Assembly: GCF_020283565.1 (NCBI RefSeq)
Contig: NC_060061.1
Span: forward strand, 15,475,362-15,539,361
Reading direction: 5' to 3'
Length of the DNA stretch: 64,000 nt
Source of the DNA: Trifolium pratense
Lineage: Eukaryota > Streptophyta > Magnoliopsida > Fabales > Fabaceae
Made by a program: the position numbers and the translations under genes. Of this stretch, positions 33,582 to 45,179 are shown piece after piece. The notes beneath the pieces are model-generated. The model had not been told where the DNA came from and ran no database searches. It worked only from the letters and a program-made list of their open reading frames with translations. The stretch's first letter is position 1; every line of letters begins with the position of its first letter.

Positions 33582-34474
33582 GGCTAAATTGCACTTTTGG
33601 CCCCTTAAGTTTCAGAAAGTTGCGATTTTGGTCCCCTATATTTCAAAATAGCACTTTTGGCCCCCTAAGTTTCAGGAAGTTGCAATTTTGACCCCATATG
33701 TTTCAAAATAGCACTTTTGGCCCCCTAAATTTCAAAAAGTTGCTATTTTGGCCTCCTATGTTTCAAAATAGCAATTTTGGCCCCCTATGTTTACCCCTTT
33801 TGCAAAATGAAAGTTCAAGACACTTTTCTAAATGGAAGTTCAAGACACTTTTCTAAATCAAAATGACATAACAAATCAAGTCATTACATAATTAAAAAGA
33901 CATAACAAAAAGCACGAAGAGTTTTCAATTTCCATTGTTTCCTATTTTTGGATTTGGAATTAGTTTTTTTTTTTTTTTTTTTTTACGTATAGTGAAAAAT
34001 CCTTTTGAATAAACGTCACGAAGTATTTGGTTAATTCTTTAGGATTTGAGATTATATATGTGTGTTAGTGAAAGAATAATTTATTTTTTTTGAACGTAGT
34101 GAAAGAATAAATTTAAAGCATGTGACTTCTTCCTTTTATTTTTTTATTCTTTTAGTTTTTTTAATTATAAGATGACAAAAAAATGTTGACGTGGCAGCTA
34201 AGTCACTTAAGTGACTTGCCACATCAACTTTGACTCGATCAAAATTGACCTTTTGCAAAAGGGGTAAAGATAGGGGCCAAAAGTGCTATTTTGAAACATA
34301 GGTGGCCAAAATCGCAACTACTGAAACTTAGGGGGCCAAAATTGCTATTTTGAGACATAGGGGGCCAAAATCGCAACTTTTTGAAACTTAGGGGGCTATA
34401 AGTGCTATTTTGAAACATAAGGGGCTAAAATTGCAAGTTTCTGAAACTTAGGGGGCCAAAAGTGCAATTTAGCC
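33582..34474. mobile_element. Mutator-like TIR element, perfect 9-bp TSD
   Basis: Termini GGCTAAATTGCACTTTTGGC (both ends, inverted) are flanked by TTCAAAATA (33573-33581 and 34475-34483). The TIRs consist of about five tandem copies of a ~40-bp unit ('AGTTTCAGAAAGTTGC.ATTTTGG'). No transposase; 893 bp. Confidence 0.92.
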
Positions 34475-34483
34475 TTCAAAATA

Positions 34484-35066
34484 TTAACTTAATTATAAAG
34501 CCAAAATATACCATATTACCATATAAATGTTGCAGCTAGCATGTCCATAAACTTGCATCAAAATACATAAACTTGCATCAAGCTTGCTTTGAAGGATTGA
34601 ACTTTATTGCTAGCTTGAAATTTCAAAGTTTAAATGAAAATGAAAGTAAAAAAAATCACAGTGAAGAAGTTGAATAGTTATTTGAGAAAAAAATATAGTG
34701 AAACTTTCACATTTCAGCTTCCAAATAATAACATAGTGGTTTTTATATCCAAAAAAGTGTAGGGAAAGTTTGTCTAATGGGCCGAAAAAAATGAAATGGG
34801 GTCATAAAGGGGAAAAAGTTTGAAAAGGTAAACTTGGAAAAAAAACAAGTAAACTCACTCGAGTTTACTCGATTTTAGCGTTTTCGCATCGAGTTTACTC
34901 AGTTAAACTTGTTTTTTTTTCACGATTTAACCAATTTTGCACACCTAGACTTGTAAACTCGTAAATTAACACTCGATTTTAACAACGGTGCTTACAATTT
35001 AGGCTCAATCTAAATTCTAGAACGACCAACAAGTCATATAGCTCCACTCCCAAACTATAAGTATAG
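34484..35066. other. Intergenic, nothing recognised
   Basis: AT-rich; 34840-34990 repeats 'AAACTCACTCGAGTTTACTCG'-like text, similar to repeats elsewhere in the window, without boundaries. Confidence 0.4.
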
Positions 35067-37075
35067 CACTAGTGCAAAAATAAGAATATAACTTGATATA
35101 TTATACTTCTTTTATTAAAAACGGGTGTAAAAGAGTTATGTCATAATATTATACACCATATTTAAAGAAAATAGGTGTAATAGCAAAATACTAGTCAACA
35201 TATCACATATCTTTTATTGAAAACGGATGTAAAAGAGTTATGTTATAATATTATACACTGTGTTTAAAGAAAATCGGTGTAATAGCAAAATGTGAGAAAA
35301 ACTAGATTTATTCAATATCCATAAAATAAACCTTACAAAAAAAACTAGATTTATTTAATAATAACTTGTTACAAAAGAAATTTAATAATAATCACATCAT
35401 TCCTAGAAACAAATTTCTTGTATTTTGAACATAAAAAACAAAATTCTTAATTTTTTTTTGAGAAAAAAAAAAAGAAACAAACTCTAAACTTCATAAACAC
35501 GTGCTCTCTCTACCAACTTTTTTTATCTCACACAACCCTCTCTTCCACTATCGATTGTGTCCCTCCACCTCACCCTCATTGGCGCCGCCGACTCTCTCCG
35601 TTCGTTGTCATCCATCTATGACCTCTTATCTCTTTGTTTGTTGCTCTAATATAAAGGTAAGCATCTATTTTAATCTCTTCATCCTTGAATCTACAAATAG
35701 AAGTTTTTTTTTTTTTAATGGAAGAGTTTTTCTACTTTGAACCCTAGGGTTTCTCTTTTGTGCATTATTTCTGGTCAACGATTTGGTCAATAAGAGAATC
35801 TATGAAGTGAATAAGGTAATTAATGAAACAATTGTGTTGAGTTTTTTTTTAAAAAAAAATTCTTTCATTGAAGGATTTTGTGTTGTGTTTGAGATTTTTT
35901 TCATCCGCGATGATTTTTTTGTGATCGAGAAAACATAGTCAATGAAACTTGTGTCTATAGTGCTTATAAACTATTTGATAAAAGTAGTGAACGAAAATTG
36001 TATCTATAATTTGCAAATTTCATGTGAAGTTTTATTTGACTTTGACTTTATTTACAAACTAGATAACTCACAATTGATAAGGGTTCGTAGATGTTGAAGA
36101 TTTTCACAGACAATATGTTCTTGGTTTGTTTAACTCCAATGTTTTCGCTCAAATTTTCAGTTATTAATATTAGTGTAATTTCTTTCATAAGTTCTTTCTT
36201 TATTTAGTTCAACATTATCTTTCAAATAGTTGTTGAATTTATGATGTAATTAAACTTATTTTGGTTTCAGGAAAGACATTCGGTAATTGGAACTCTGACT
36301 ATTTATTAAATCTTTAAAAGCACATGATGAATTCTAGGTATAGAAAAATTCGATTCTTCTTCACTAATTCTTCAGATTGTCTCAATTTTTGTTTCGTTGT
36401 CAATGATGTAAGTTAATTAGTATTTTTACTATAAAGTTGTTTAATTTATATGTGTTTGAATATGCATATATTCAATGACAAATTACAATATAAAAGAGAG
36501 TCCATCGAAAGAGGGTCTAATGCAAGTAGTTGAAGAGCTAAAGCAACAAGAGGACCAAAATAATGAAGAAAATACGATAAAACGAAGAAAAATGAAAAAA
36601 ACATAAAAATATAGTTTATGTTTAATGTATGATTTTTTTGTGTGAATTACTTGAAGAATTTGATCTTTTTTAATTTGTTTCAAAAATTATTTGTTTAATG
36701 AATATCTAGAATTTATTAAATAGTAATAATAAAAATAATATTTCACACCTGTTATTTTGATAAATCAGTTTAATAGTTTTGAAATTTTGTAAATGATACA
36801 CATTTTACATCCATTATACACGAAATTTGGTGTAAAAACCTTTAAAAATAATCTAAACAACAAACGATTAACACATGTTATAATTTAAAATAGGTGTAAC
36901 ATTCTTGTAATTAAGTATAAATAATGCACATTTCACACCTTTTATAATTAAAAACCGGTATAATATGTCGTTTTTAACACCTATTTTATAACCAGTGTAA
37001 ATTTCTTGGATATATCTCACCGGCTGGATTCACACCGGACCAAAACCGGTGTGATCATCTACTTCTGTAGTTGAT
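35067..37075. mobile_element. Candidate CACTA-like element with subterminal repeats
   Basis: Starts CACTAGTGCAAAAATA and ends TACTTCTGTAGTTG. Subterminal units with '(G/C)GGTGTAAAA' occur in direct orientation on the left (35120-35300) and inverted on the right (36760-37060), as in CACTA/Spm elements. The tips match poorly and no 3-bp duplication is certain. A possible exon-like stretch at 35501-35657 is not recognised. Confidence 0.45.
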
Positions 37076-37980
37076 GACTTTGATTACTAAACACATTTAA
37101 AAAAATAGATTGATGATTAAATAATAATTTTGGGAGAGTGAATGATTGAGAGAGATATGATATTAAAAAAAATACCAAAGGTTAAATAATTGAAAATGGA
37201 GAATCTTGGTCTAGAGAATGTCCACACTGTAGGGGTGTGCAAAAATACCGGACCAAATTATAATTCGCACTGCATTAAACCATATTTTAAATCGAACCAT
37301 TTAATATAGTTTTGAACCAAACCACTTTTTAAAAACAGTTACAATTCAATTTATAATTAGTTTAAATTTATGAGTTGATTTTTATTAAAAAAATATATTT
37401 TCACTTTTTTATTTTTCTTTTTACGGTTAAGTTTGTCAAAAATTGTATTCACAGTTTCACGCTTTCACCTCTTTCTCTTTCTCTAAGACTCTAACCCTAG
37501 CCCCCAAATCAATTTCCTTCAAATTCAAATAATCGATTTATTCGTCAATCTTGATTCTCTCGTTCGTTTAACTCGCTCAATCGACTGGCTCTGATTCCGT
37601 AACTCGGTTTGTCCTTCACATTTTCTGCGATATTTTCTGCTATATTTTTTGTGATATTTTCTGCGATATTTTCCGTAACTCGGTTTATTATAGGAATTTA
37701 CAATTATTATTATCGTAAGAAAATGGAGATCATGAAAAAACTGGTTTAAAATCCAATTCCTGGTTAAAAAAGTATTAAAAATGGTTTTTTAAAAGACATT
37801 GAAAATTGTTTTAAAATCATTTTTTTTTTTTAAAAAAAACTAATTTAAAACCAATTTTTTAAAAAAGAAACCGGTTTAAAACCAGTTATCTGAAACTAAA
37901 CCGGTTTATAATATAAACCGGTTCTAAACTGAACTGAAACTGGTTTAAGAAATAAACTGGTTTTTATAAAATGTGGTTTT

Positions 37981-39530
37981 TGTTGGAACAAAATTGGTTC
38001 TAAAGCCCCAAGTAAAATTTATAAGTTTTAATGATAACAATAAGTATTAAATAGGCATGGCAATAAAACTCATACCCGCGGATACCCACCCAAATCATAC
38101 CCGCTTTGATGGGAAAAACTCGAGTTGACTGGATTTAGGTTCGAGTTTGTGTTTTCCCCGATTTCAAAAGATGGTTTTGGGGCGGGTAATGGGTACATTG
38201 ATACCGACCCCGAACCCGTCCCGCTTATACTAAAAATTAGATTTCACCTATTTTAAATTAGAAACGCTTAAACAATCTCTTAAATTACGTTCATATATTT
38301 ACTTTTTATTTTAATTTGAATATTAAACAAACCATTTTCTCTATTTTTTTTCCTTATTTAAAAAATATTGTTGAGAGAAAATAATTTTGGACATTTAACA
38401 TTTTTTAATAAAAAATACTAAAATATAATCTAAATTCATGTGAAAAGAGGCGTAATGGAGATACCCGAAACCCGATGGGGAAACCCGATCCTCGTTGGGT
38501 ATGGGTTTGGGGTTATCGTTTTTATCCCCGCTCGAATTTGGGATGGGTTTGGGGAAACCCGAACTTTATGAGTTTGGGTTTGGGGAGGGCAAAACCCATC
38601 CCCACCCCACCCTATTGCCATGTCTAGTATTAAATGCGCAATTGGAAAAACTAATATTTAATCTAAGTGTGCATGATCTTATATAAGTTAATTCTGATGT
38701 CCCTAAGTTCTTGAGAAAAGAAACAAGCTTTGAAAGGAAGCCTCTGAAGCTAGCAGCTATCAGAAGCAAGGAAGAGTCAAAAGCATCTGATCTTCAGAAG
38801 CAAGAAGCATAAGAAGCTAGTCAGCAGATATTGAGTTGATAAGGACCTTTCTCTGTTTTGGCATAAAGATTTTTGAAAAGGATAATTCAGCTTATCAACC
38901 CCATTCTAAGTTTGGAAGAGTTTGAGGTCAATCTGTGATAGTTTCTCTGTTTGGTACATACAATATCTCAAGAAACAAAGTAAGGGAAACTCATTACCAC
39001 TTTTGTATGACATGTTGCTTTCACTGCTCTGTCCAAACAAGCCAGTTTCCAACGTCTTTGTACAACGGTCATCTACACATGGAGCGTATCACTTGGCTAT
39101 ATATACAACACTCCATTGTGAGATCAAACCAACAAATACGTTCTCTAACCTTTGCACACTCACTTCGATATTACAAGTACTCAAGCTCTGAATCTTTGAA
39201 TTTCATTCACATCAAAAATACTTTGTAGTCTATATCAACTCATTGTATTTTAGCTTTAAGGTTTCATTGTGCTTTGTATTATCACAACAATCTTTATTTA
39301 TCTTTAAGATTGAGAAGTCTCTTGCTTGTGTGCTTGAGCATTTTGTAAAAGTCTCTTGTTGTGTGCTTGAGCATTTGTAATCTTGTGTGATTATAGTGTA
39401 AATTCCTTGAAAGTGCAAGTGGACTGGACTACACTCTCTATTTGTGAGAGGAACCAGTATAAATTGCTTGTTTTAAGTTTACCTTAAAACATAATTCACC
39501 CCCCCTTCCCCTTCTTGTGTTTTCACACCT
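37981..39530 (+). mobile_element. Nested solo-LTR-like insertion
   Basis: Begins TGTTGGAACAAAATTGG and ends near ATTCACCCCCCCTT...GTGTTTTCACA, features of SIRE/Maximus-type copia LTRs. A tandem 38-bp unit (TCTTG.TTGTGTGCTTGAGCA) is near 39318-39380. No internal coding and no second LTR, so a solo LTR is the best reading. Exact 3' end and duplication not resolved. Confidence 0.55.
38052..38626. mobile_element. hAT-type MITE with perfect 8-bp TSD (innermost layer)
   Basis: TIRs TAGGCATGGCAAT and TAGACATGGCAAT; flanks GTATTAAA at 38044-38051 and 38627-38634. The interior repeats 'GGGTTTGGGG/ACCCGAACCC' text. Open frames within are repeat by-products. Confidence 0.92.
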
Positions 39531-39984
39531 TCAATTTCAGTTACTGAATTGAACCACTACATAAATGGTTCAGGACAGTTCATGAACACACCCCTAGTCC
39601 ACTGCAGCCGTGCACAGTAGCTAGGGATCTAAATCCTCTTGTGTTGAGTTCTTTATCGGTCACTACCTAAATGCTTTGCATGGCTTTCTTAACCACCTGT
39701 TTTGCTTTTGGAATATGAAGAAAAACATAATGAAAATCATTTTAAAAATTTCATTGTATTTCCTTATCATCATTACGGGGCTAAAAAAATGGTTGAACTT
39801 GTATATATAAACATACAATCTGAAGAGAAGGGAGACGTTTAGAAAGAGAAAAATGGTAAGAAAATAGTTTTTCCTTATTTTCAATTTTATATAAGTCTTA
39901 CACATTTTATTGTTATAAAACAATAAATACGGTATAATTATTTTACAATGATCGATCATTGTCATATTTCAGTTGTCATATTAG

Positions 39985-40177
39985 TCAGAAAAGGAACAAT
40001 ATTTGGTGGAATGGGCAAAACCTTACTTAAAACCTAGAGTACGGTTTTATCAATTGATGGATCCAAAACTTCAAGGTTAATAATCTAGCAAAAGGAGCAT
40101 ACAAAGCAATGAAGTTGGTCACTTTGTCTTTGTCGTGACCAAAATCAAGACTGCTAATGAGCGAAGTTGTTAAGATG
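39985..40177 (+). pseudogene. RLCK-VII (PBL-type) kinase last-exon fragment, left arm
   Basis: After an intron acceptor (ATATTAG), the plus strand encodes 'SEKEQYLVEWAKPYLK' and 'FYQLMDPKLQG', then, after stops and a frame change, 'KGAYKAMKLVTLSLS' and 'LMSEVVKM'. This is kinase subdomains X-XI in the order and wording typical of RLCK-VII proteins (VEWARPxL..FYRLxDPRLEG..KGAQKAxxLAxxCLSRDPKxRPxMSxVV). In-frame stops make it non-coding. Intron sequence in the arm shows it derives from genomic DNA rather than mRNA. Confidence 0.85.
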
Positions 40178-40189
40178 AAAGTCGTTGAG

Positions 40190-40384
40190 CATCTTAACAA
40201 CTTCGCTCATTAGCGGCCTTGATTTTTTGTCACGACAAAGACGAAGTGTAACTAATTTCATTGCTTTGTATGCTCCTTTTGCTGAGTGTTAACCTTCAAA
40301 TTTTGGATCCATCAAGTAATAAAACCATACTCTAAGTTTTAAGTAAGACTTTTCCCATTCCACCAAACATTGTTCTTTTTCCGA
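40190..40384 (-). pseudogene. RLCK-VII (PBL-type) kinase last-exon fragment, right arm
   Basis: Minus-strand copy facing the left arm tail to tail. It keeps 'LVEWEKSYLK', 'LMDPKFEG', then after one stop 'SAKGAYKAMKLVTLRLCRD' and 'SRPLMSEVVKM', closer to the functional family than the left arm. Acceptor AG at 40386-40385 is retained. The two copies meet at the loop 40178-40189. Confidence 0.85.
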
Positions 40385-40680
40385 CTAATATGACAAATGA
40401 AATATGACAAATGATTGACTATTCTAAAAAAATTACAACGTTTTTATCATTTTATAACAAGAAAATGCGTAAGACTAATATAAACATGCTTGATTGAAAA
40501 TAAGGAAAAACTAATTTCTAACCATTTTTCTCTTTCTAAATGTCTCCTTTTTCTTCAAGTTGCATGTTATATATACAAGTTAATTTTTTTTTTTCTAGCT
40601 CCCATAGTGATGATAAGAAAATACAATGAAAATTCTTAAAATGATTTTCGTTATGTTTTTCTTCATATTCCAGTTGTGCT

Positions 40681-42660
40681 TCTTATATAGATAACTAGTT
40701 TGGATTTAGACCGCGAAAAATAAATATTTATTATGATATGTAATATTTTAATTTTTTTATGGTCTTTAATATTTTAATTTTAAAACTATTATATTTTGTG
40801 TAAAAAAAAAAACTATCATATTTAATAAACATCAATATATTATTAATATTGAAAGAAAATAGAATTTAATATTATTGCAAATTGGTTTTGACTAGACACC
40901 GTAGAAATATATTAAGAATTTTTTATATATTATTGTTTTATAAAAGACAATTACTAGAAGATATATAAAATTATTATTTTACTTCAAAAACTATATTTAA
41001 CATTTTTTTAAAAAAAATTAGTTAAAAAAATATTTATTTGTTTTAAAAGTTACTTATTTATTTAAATATAATTTTTTATATGATTGATTATTTTTCTTAC
41101 CTGATTTTTTTATAGCAGAATTAAGAGCATAATAATATCAAAGAGAATAACAAGCATGCTAAGGATGACACAACTTGTAAACCTTAATCCCTTGTCAAAT
41201 GCTCACTAAGAAATAGAAAATAAAACAAAAAGGGAATACAAATACACTAACGAAATTTTAAATTAGGTAATCTAAAACAATCATTAGAAAATCATCCCGA
41301 ATAAAAGCTGGTGAATAACTTCCACGTACCATCAACTCCTTGCAAAAAACGATAGCAAGAAATATTTGACTCTTTCAAGGCAAGTAGTTTGAAATAAATC
41401 ACTAGACTAATACAAATAATAATGACATTGAAGACAAACCTTAAATCTTGATACCTGCAGATCTCAACATATCTGAAAATATTAAAGAAACAAAGATCAG
41501 GACCGTCATCCATAAGCCGAACTTAATTCAAGTAGTGACCCAAGATTATGCATCACCTCTTTATCTTTTAAGGAACCCATCACCAGACTTGTTCAACCCT
41601 GCATCATAACGGAAACTCCAACGCGATCCAACTGAACTAAACATAGATCCGGCAGTTCCAACCCAACAAAACACATGTGGACGGAAACTCCAACGTAGAT
41701 CCAACTGACCTAAGCATAGATCGTGAATCACAGACAGCAATGGTAGTGAGAACGACCGCCAACGACAACGGTTAAGGAATCCAGAGGACTCACGACCCCA
41801 ATTGGGGGGTTTGAAAGTGGTGTGGAAGGGTGGTGTTCGATTCATGATAACTCATCGCACCACCACTTAGACGACTACATCTTGATAGATTGGATTTGGG
41901 AGAAAATAGAGCAAGCAATGGTTTGAGGGCGGCGGATGTGGGAGAGAAGAGATAAGTGATGTGATGTATTTATAAGAGAAATTAAACGCCAAAATTAATT
42001 GTCGACCATAGGGATTGGACCCACTTTTATGACCTAATTGACTACTTTTTTTTTTTTACAAACCTAATTGACTACTTTATTTTTTACTAACAAACAACAA
42101 TTTCATTCATTCAAATCGGTAGAAAGTAAATCGATTGAAACCATTACATATTCAAATTCGCTAAGAACTAAATAAGATGAATCTGCTAACAAGCTCACAA
42201 CATCCGAGTTAATAGCATAAAACGACATAATGTCTGTGACAAAGCCTACAATTGATATGATAAGATTCAAGTATCCGAAATAGCCATACCCCCGGATCTG
42301 CAAATTTGACGACACTAAAGTCATTGAATCTGCACTCAATTTGGATCGAGACAAATCTGCAAATCGGGAAAACACCGTACTAAGACGAGACTCAAAACAA
42401 ACAACTCCGCACTAAGACGGTATTAGAATAACACCAGACAAAAAAGAAATCACAACAAAGAAAACTCAAACAAATGTGTGAAAATTACTTTTTAAATAAA
42501 AGGAAATATAAAAGATCAAGAGGGTGATTTCAGATCAAAATTGACCCTAAATCACCTCTCTTTAGGAGATGAACAAGAAGAAAAAGCAAATAAGATACTT
42601 ATTTTATATACTTTATGTATATTTATAAATTTTCATTATATTAATTAATAAATTGTTTTG
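40681..42660. other. AT-rich stretch, then unrecognised low-confidence minus-strand open frames
   Basis: 40690-41130 is AT-rich without features. 41292-41513, 41561-41845 and 42103-42375 are minus-strand open frames of 73-94 codons with fairly normal composition (for example 'VDGTWKLFTSFYSG'), perhaps exons of one degraded repeat-encoded gene. I cannot assign a family. Confidence 0.3.
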
Positions 42661-42812
42661 TTTTTTTTTTTCGCTTTCGCCACCAGTTTAATCTGGTTCG
42701 ACGGACAGTTCTGGCATCAAGTGGTTCCAGCCCTCTCCCGATTGCAGTTGCGGGGATCGAACCGAAGTCCTCCCTACCAAGTTAAGCGTCAATCACCATT
42801 AAACCAACTAAT
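42661..42812 (-). mobile_element. SINE (same family as 14325-14482)
   Basis: Minus strand: 'TTAGTTGGTTTAATGGTGAT' (box A), 'GGTTCGATCCCCGCAACTG' (box B), body and A tail (T run at 42661-42671). Flanks share TAATAAA-like sequence only. Confidence 0.8.
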
Positions 42813-42936
42813 AAAATAAATGACATTGTATCTTTAATTTTATAGTTAATATTTAATAATATACAATGACATTAACTATATTAGATTTTCTTTTATGAGT
42901 TCATATCTTTTCTCTTTTATATATATATATATATGT

Positions 42937-43332
42937 GGGGAGGGATCAAATTACACCGGTGTAACATTTAAGTAATGTTACACCGCTCAATAACGCTTTA
43001 ACGGATACAAATTTTACAAAATTCACCGTTGAATTGAAAGCTTATATTGTATAGATCATATATATTGAATTGTATAAAAATCTAAAATCGTTTGATATGG
43101 TTTTGAGATAGATCAAGATTAACGGTATTCAATAAAAACGCTTAAACCATTAATCTTCATTGGTCTCAATAACATATCAAATGATTTTAGATTTTTGTAA
43201 AATTTAACATGGATGATCTATACGATATAAGTTTTCAATCCAACGGTGAATTTTATAAAATTTGTATTCGTTAAAGCGTTATTGAGCGATGTAACATTAC
43301 TCAAATGTTACACCGGTATAATTTGATCCCTC

Positions 43333-43335
<3 letters not shown>
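42937..43335. mobile_element. Palindromic MITE inserted in (TA)n
   Basis: GGGGAGGGATCAAATTA at the left is inverted at the right end (TAATTTGATCCCTCCCC). The two halves, about 190 bp each, pair almost along their full length, with the centre near 43136. Flanked by TA repeats, so a TA target is likely. No coding. Confidence 0.85.

Positions 43336-43399
<64 letters not shown>
43336..43399. repeat. (AT)n microsatellite
   Basis: About 32 uninterrupted AT units directly beside the palindromic MITE. Confidence 0.97.
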
Positions 43400-43400
<1 letters not shown>

Positions 43401-43415
43401 ACAAGGTCATTATAA

Positions 43416-44135
43416 CTAGAGCTGCGTATGCGGGCTAGCCCGCCCCGTTTAACCCGCCCGCATAAGCCCGTATATTAAATGAGGCGAACAAGCCCGTCAG
43501 TGAATATAAACGAGTTATGATATTAAGTCCAAGTTCGGTCCGCGTAAGCCCGCGGGTTTAACGGTTAACACGCGGACTATTAAAAAAAATCACTTTTTTC
43601 AAAAAATTAACTAAATTATTCAAAACATAATAGTGGAAAATACCTTGCAGACAAATAACTATCCATTTGGACATGTATCCTTTAAATAGTAGCAAAAGTA
43701 TATACAGCGACAAAGTAAAAGAGAGTGAAAAACATGCATGTATTCTAATGGTTTGTGTTGTTGTCTATGTGAGTAAAAATAGGAGTGTGTTGTTGCTTTT
43801 TATAATTATGTTTAAACTAAGTTTTATAACTTGTGCAGTCAAGTCCTCAAAAGTCTCAAAAATATTATTTTTAATTCAAATCATTCTTTTTTTGGTTCCC
43901 TTTACCAGTGTTGTGGGGACATCGGTTAGCATGACCCTTTATTTTGTTAAAAATATTGGATTTGGACATGGACCAAGTTATTTATTTTTTTACACAAAGT
44001 TATTTATAAGAGATACAATTTGTAATTAATTATATATAAAAAAATAAGGCGGGCCACGGGCTAACCCGCGAACCCGCAGATTTAACCCGCATAACCTGCG
44101 GTTTTAACGGTCCAACCCACACGGGCAATGAGAAA
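43416..44135. mobile_element. Probable truncated hAT-like element with GCCCG repeats
   Basis: Starts TAGAGCTGCGTATGCGGGC and both ends are rich in 'AACCCGC/GCGGGTT', as in other hAT-type elements here, but no inverted terminus or duplication closes the right side. The 120-codon open frame at 43667-44029 between the repeats has no recognisable domain. Confidence 0.4.
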
Positions 44136-44149
44136 TTTGTGGAAAAAAA

Positions 44150-44370
44150 ACACCCTACATGATAATTCAAAATTTTATCCGTCCTTTATTACTTAAGTAG
44201 CGAATGTTATAAAAATGAGAATTTTAGAGAGAAAAAAAAAACACCCTCGTACCCATGAAATTTTCAAGATTTTAAACGTTGAATCCGCTACTTTAGTAGC
44301 GGATAGAAGTATTTTGATAATTTTGTAGGGTGCACGAGAAAAGGTGTAAGGTGGTAAAAGAAAATCTCTT
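44150..44370. repeat. Unnamed repeat shared with 10340-10550
   Basis: Holds 'TTACTTAAGTAGCGAATG' and 'CCGCTACTTTAGTAGCGG', then 'ATAATTTTGTAGGGTGC'; the order of motifs matches 10340-10550. Family not known to me. Confidence 0.45.
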
Positions 44371-44903
44371 TTTTTTCTTCTTCTTTGAAATGGACCATTT
44401 GCTTTAATAAATAAAATATAAATTTCTATTTTTTGTTTTGTTTACAATGAGCTAGGAATCGAACTCATGACCTATAAATTTCTATTTTAAATGTACGGTG
44501 CACTACGTATGTATATCAAATCTGCATGAATATAGTTTATTGTTATTTTAATTATATATCATTTAAAAATATATATTAATTTAATTAAAAACAATATGAC
44601 TCGGTTCTCAGCTCGACCATATAAACCTTAAACCTATGAGCACACCGGTTCAATATATTTCGCTAACATTATAGAGGATAAAATGAAGGAATCTTAAGTC
44701 AATATATTCTATAAGGGGTAAACGAAATAATCTTTACGGGGGTAATTAAAAAAAAATATATTGCATGTGGTTAAGCAAGCCATGGCATAATCTTCGCCAT
44801 TTTTTTTCCTATAGTTTTTTTCATCGGAGATAATCATATTTGAGATATTATCATATTTGCATTAAATGTAGACACATCTCTTGGTCATTATCTAAAGAAA
44901 AAA

Positions 44904-45031
44904 ATTGTCAAGTAGCCTAATGGCTATAAATTCCACCCTTAAGGCGGATAAGTGAGATGGTCGAGGTTGGAACTTCAATCTCTTATATATATAATGCAAT
45001 ATATTTGTCAACTAAGTTAAGTTAACGAGAC
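44904..45031 (-). mobile_element. Au-type SINE, diverged
   Basis: Minus strand reads GTCTCGTTAACTTAACTTAG (head), then 'CCGCCTTAAGGGTGGAATTT' and 'AGGCTACTTGACAA'. No clear duplication. Confidence 0.75.
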
Positions 45032-45179
45032 TTATTATCTGAATTTTTTATTAATACTAGAGTTTAGTCCATTAAAAAACAAGAATGGTTATTTTAAGCA
45101 CTAGACTCAACCACAATGGTTATTTTATTTTATATTTCTTTTTCTTTTGAAAGATACTCAATTAAAAAACTATTGTTTT

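Larger units (their letters stand above)
37230..39596. mobile_element. hAT-type element carrying nested insertions
   Basis: TAGGGGTGTGC at 37230 is inverted at 39586-39596 (CACACCCCTA). The flanks GTCCACACTG and GTCCACTG are probably an 8-bp duplication with a 2-bp change. About 800 bp of hAT sequence rich in AAACCGGTTT repeats is split by an LTR-like insertion and, inside that, by another hAT element. Confidence 0.8.
39700..40680. repeat. Almost 1-kb inverted repeat (long hairpin)
   Basis: Left arm 39700-40177 and right arm 40190-40680 are inverted copies separated by a 12-base loop. The innermost 24 bp are a perfect stem. Outer parts differ by substitutions and small indels. The arms contain a gene fragment, described next; a transcript through here would fold into a very long double-stranded RNA. 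Confidence 0.93.

Noticed and set aside
35501..35740. Possible first exon with donor AAG|GTAAGC
   Set aside because: Splice-like end but no recognisable protein and no partner exon; it lies within a candidate CACTA element.
39715..39810. Possible NCR-like signal peptide (MKKNIMKIILKISLYFLI)
   Set aside because: No cysteine-rich domain follows. It lies in the intron part of the RLCK hairpin arm and is better explained by AT-rich composition.
43667..44029. 120-codon open frame between GCCCG repeats
   Set aside because: Hydrophobic AT-driven translation inside a likely hAT remnant; no family resemblance.
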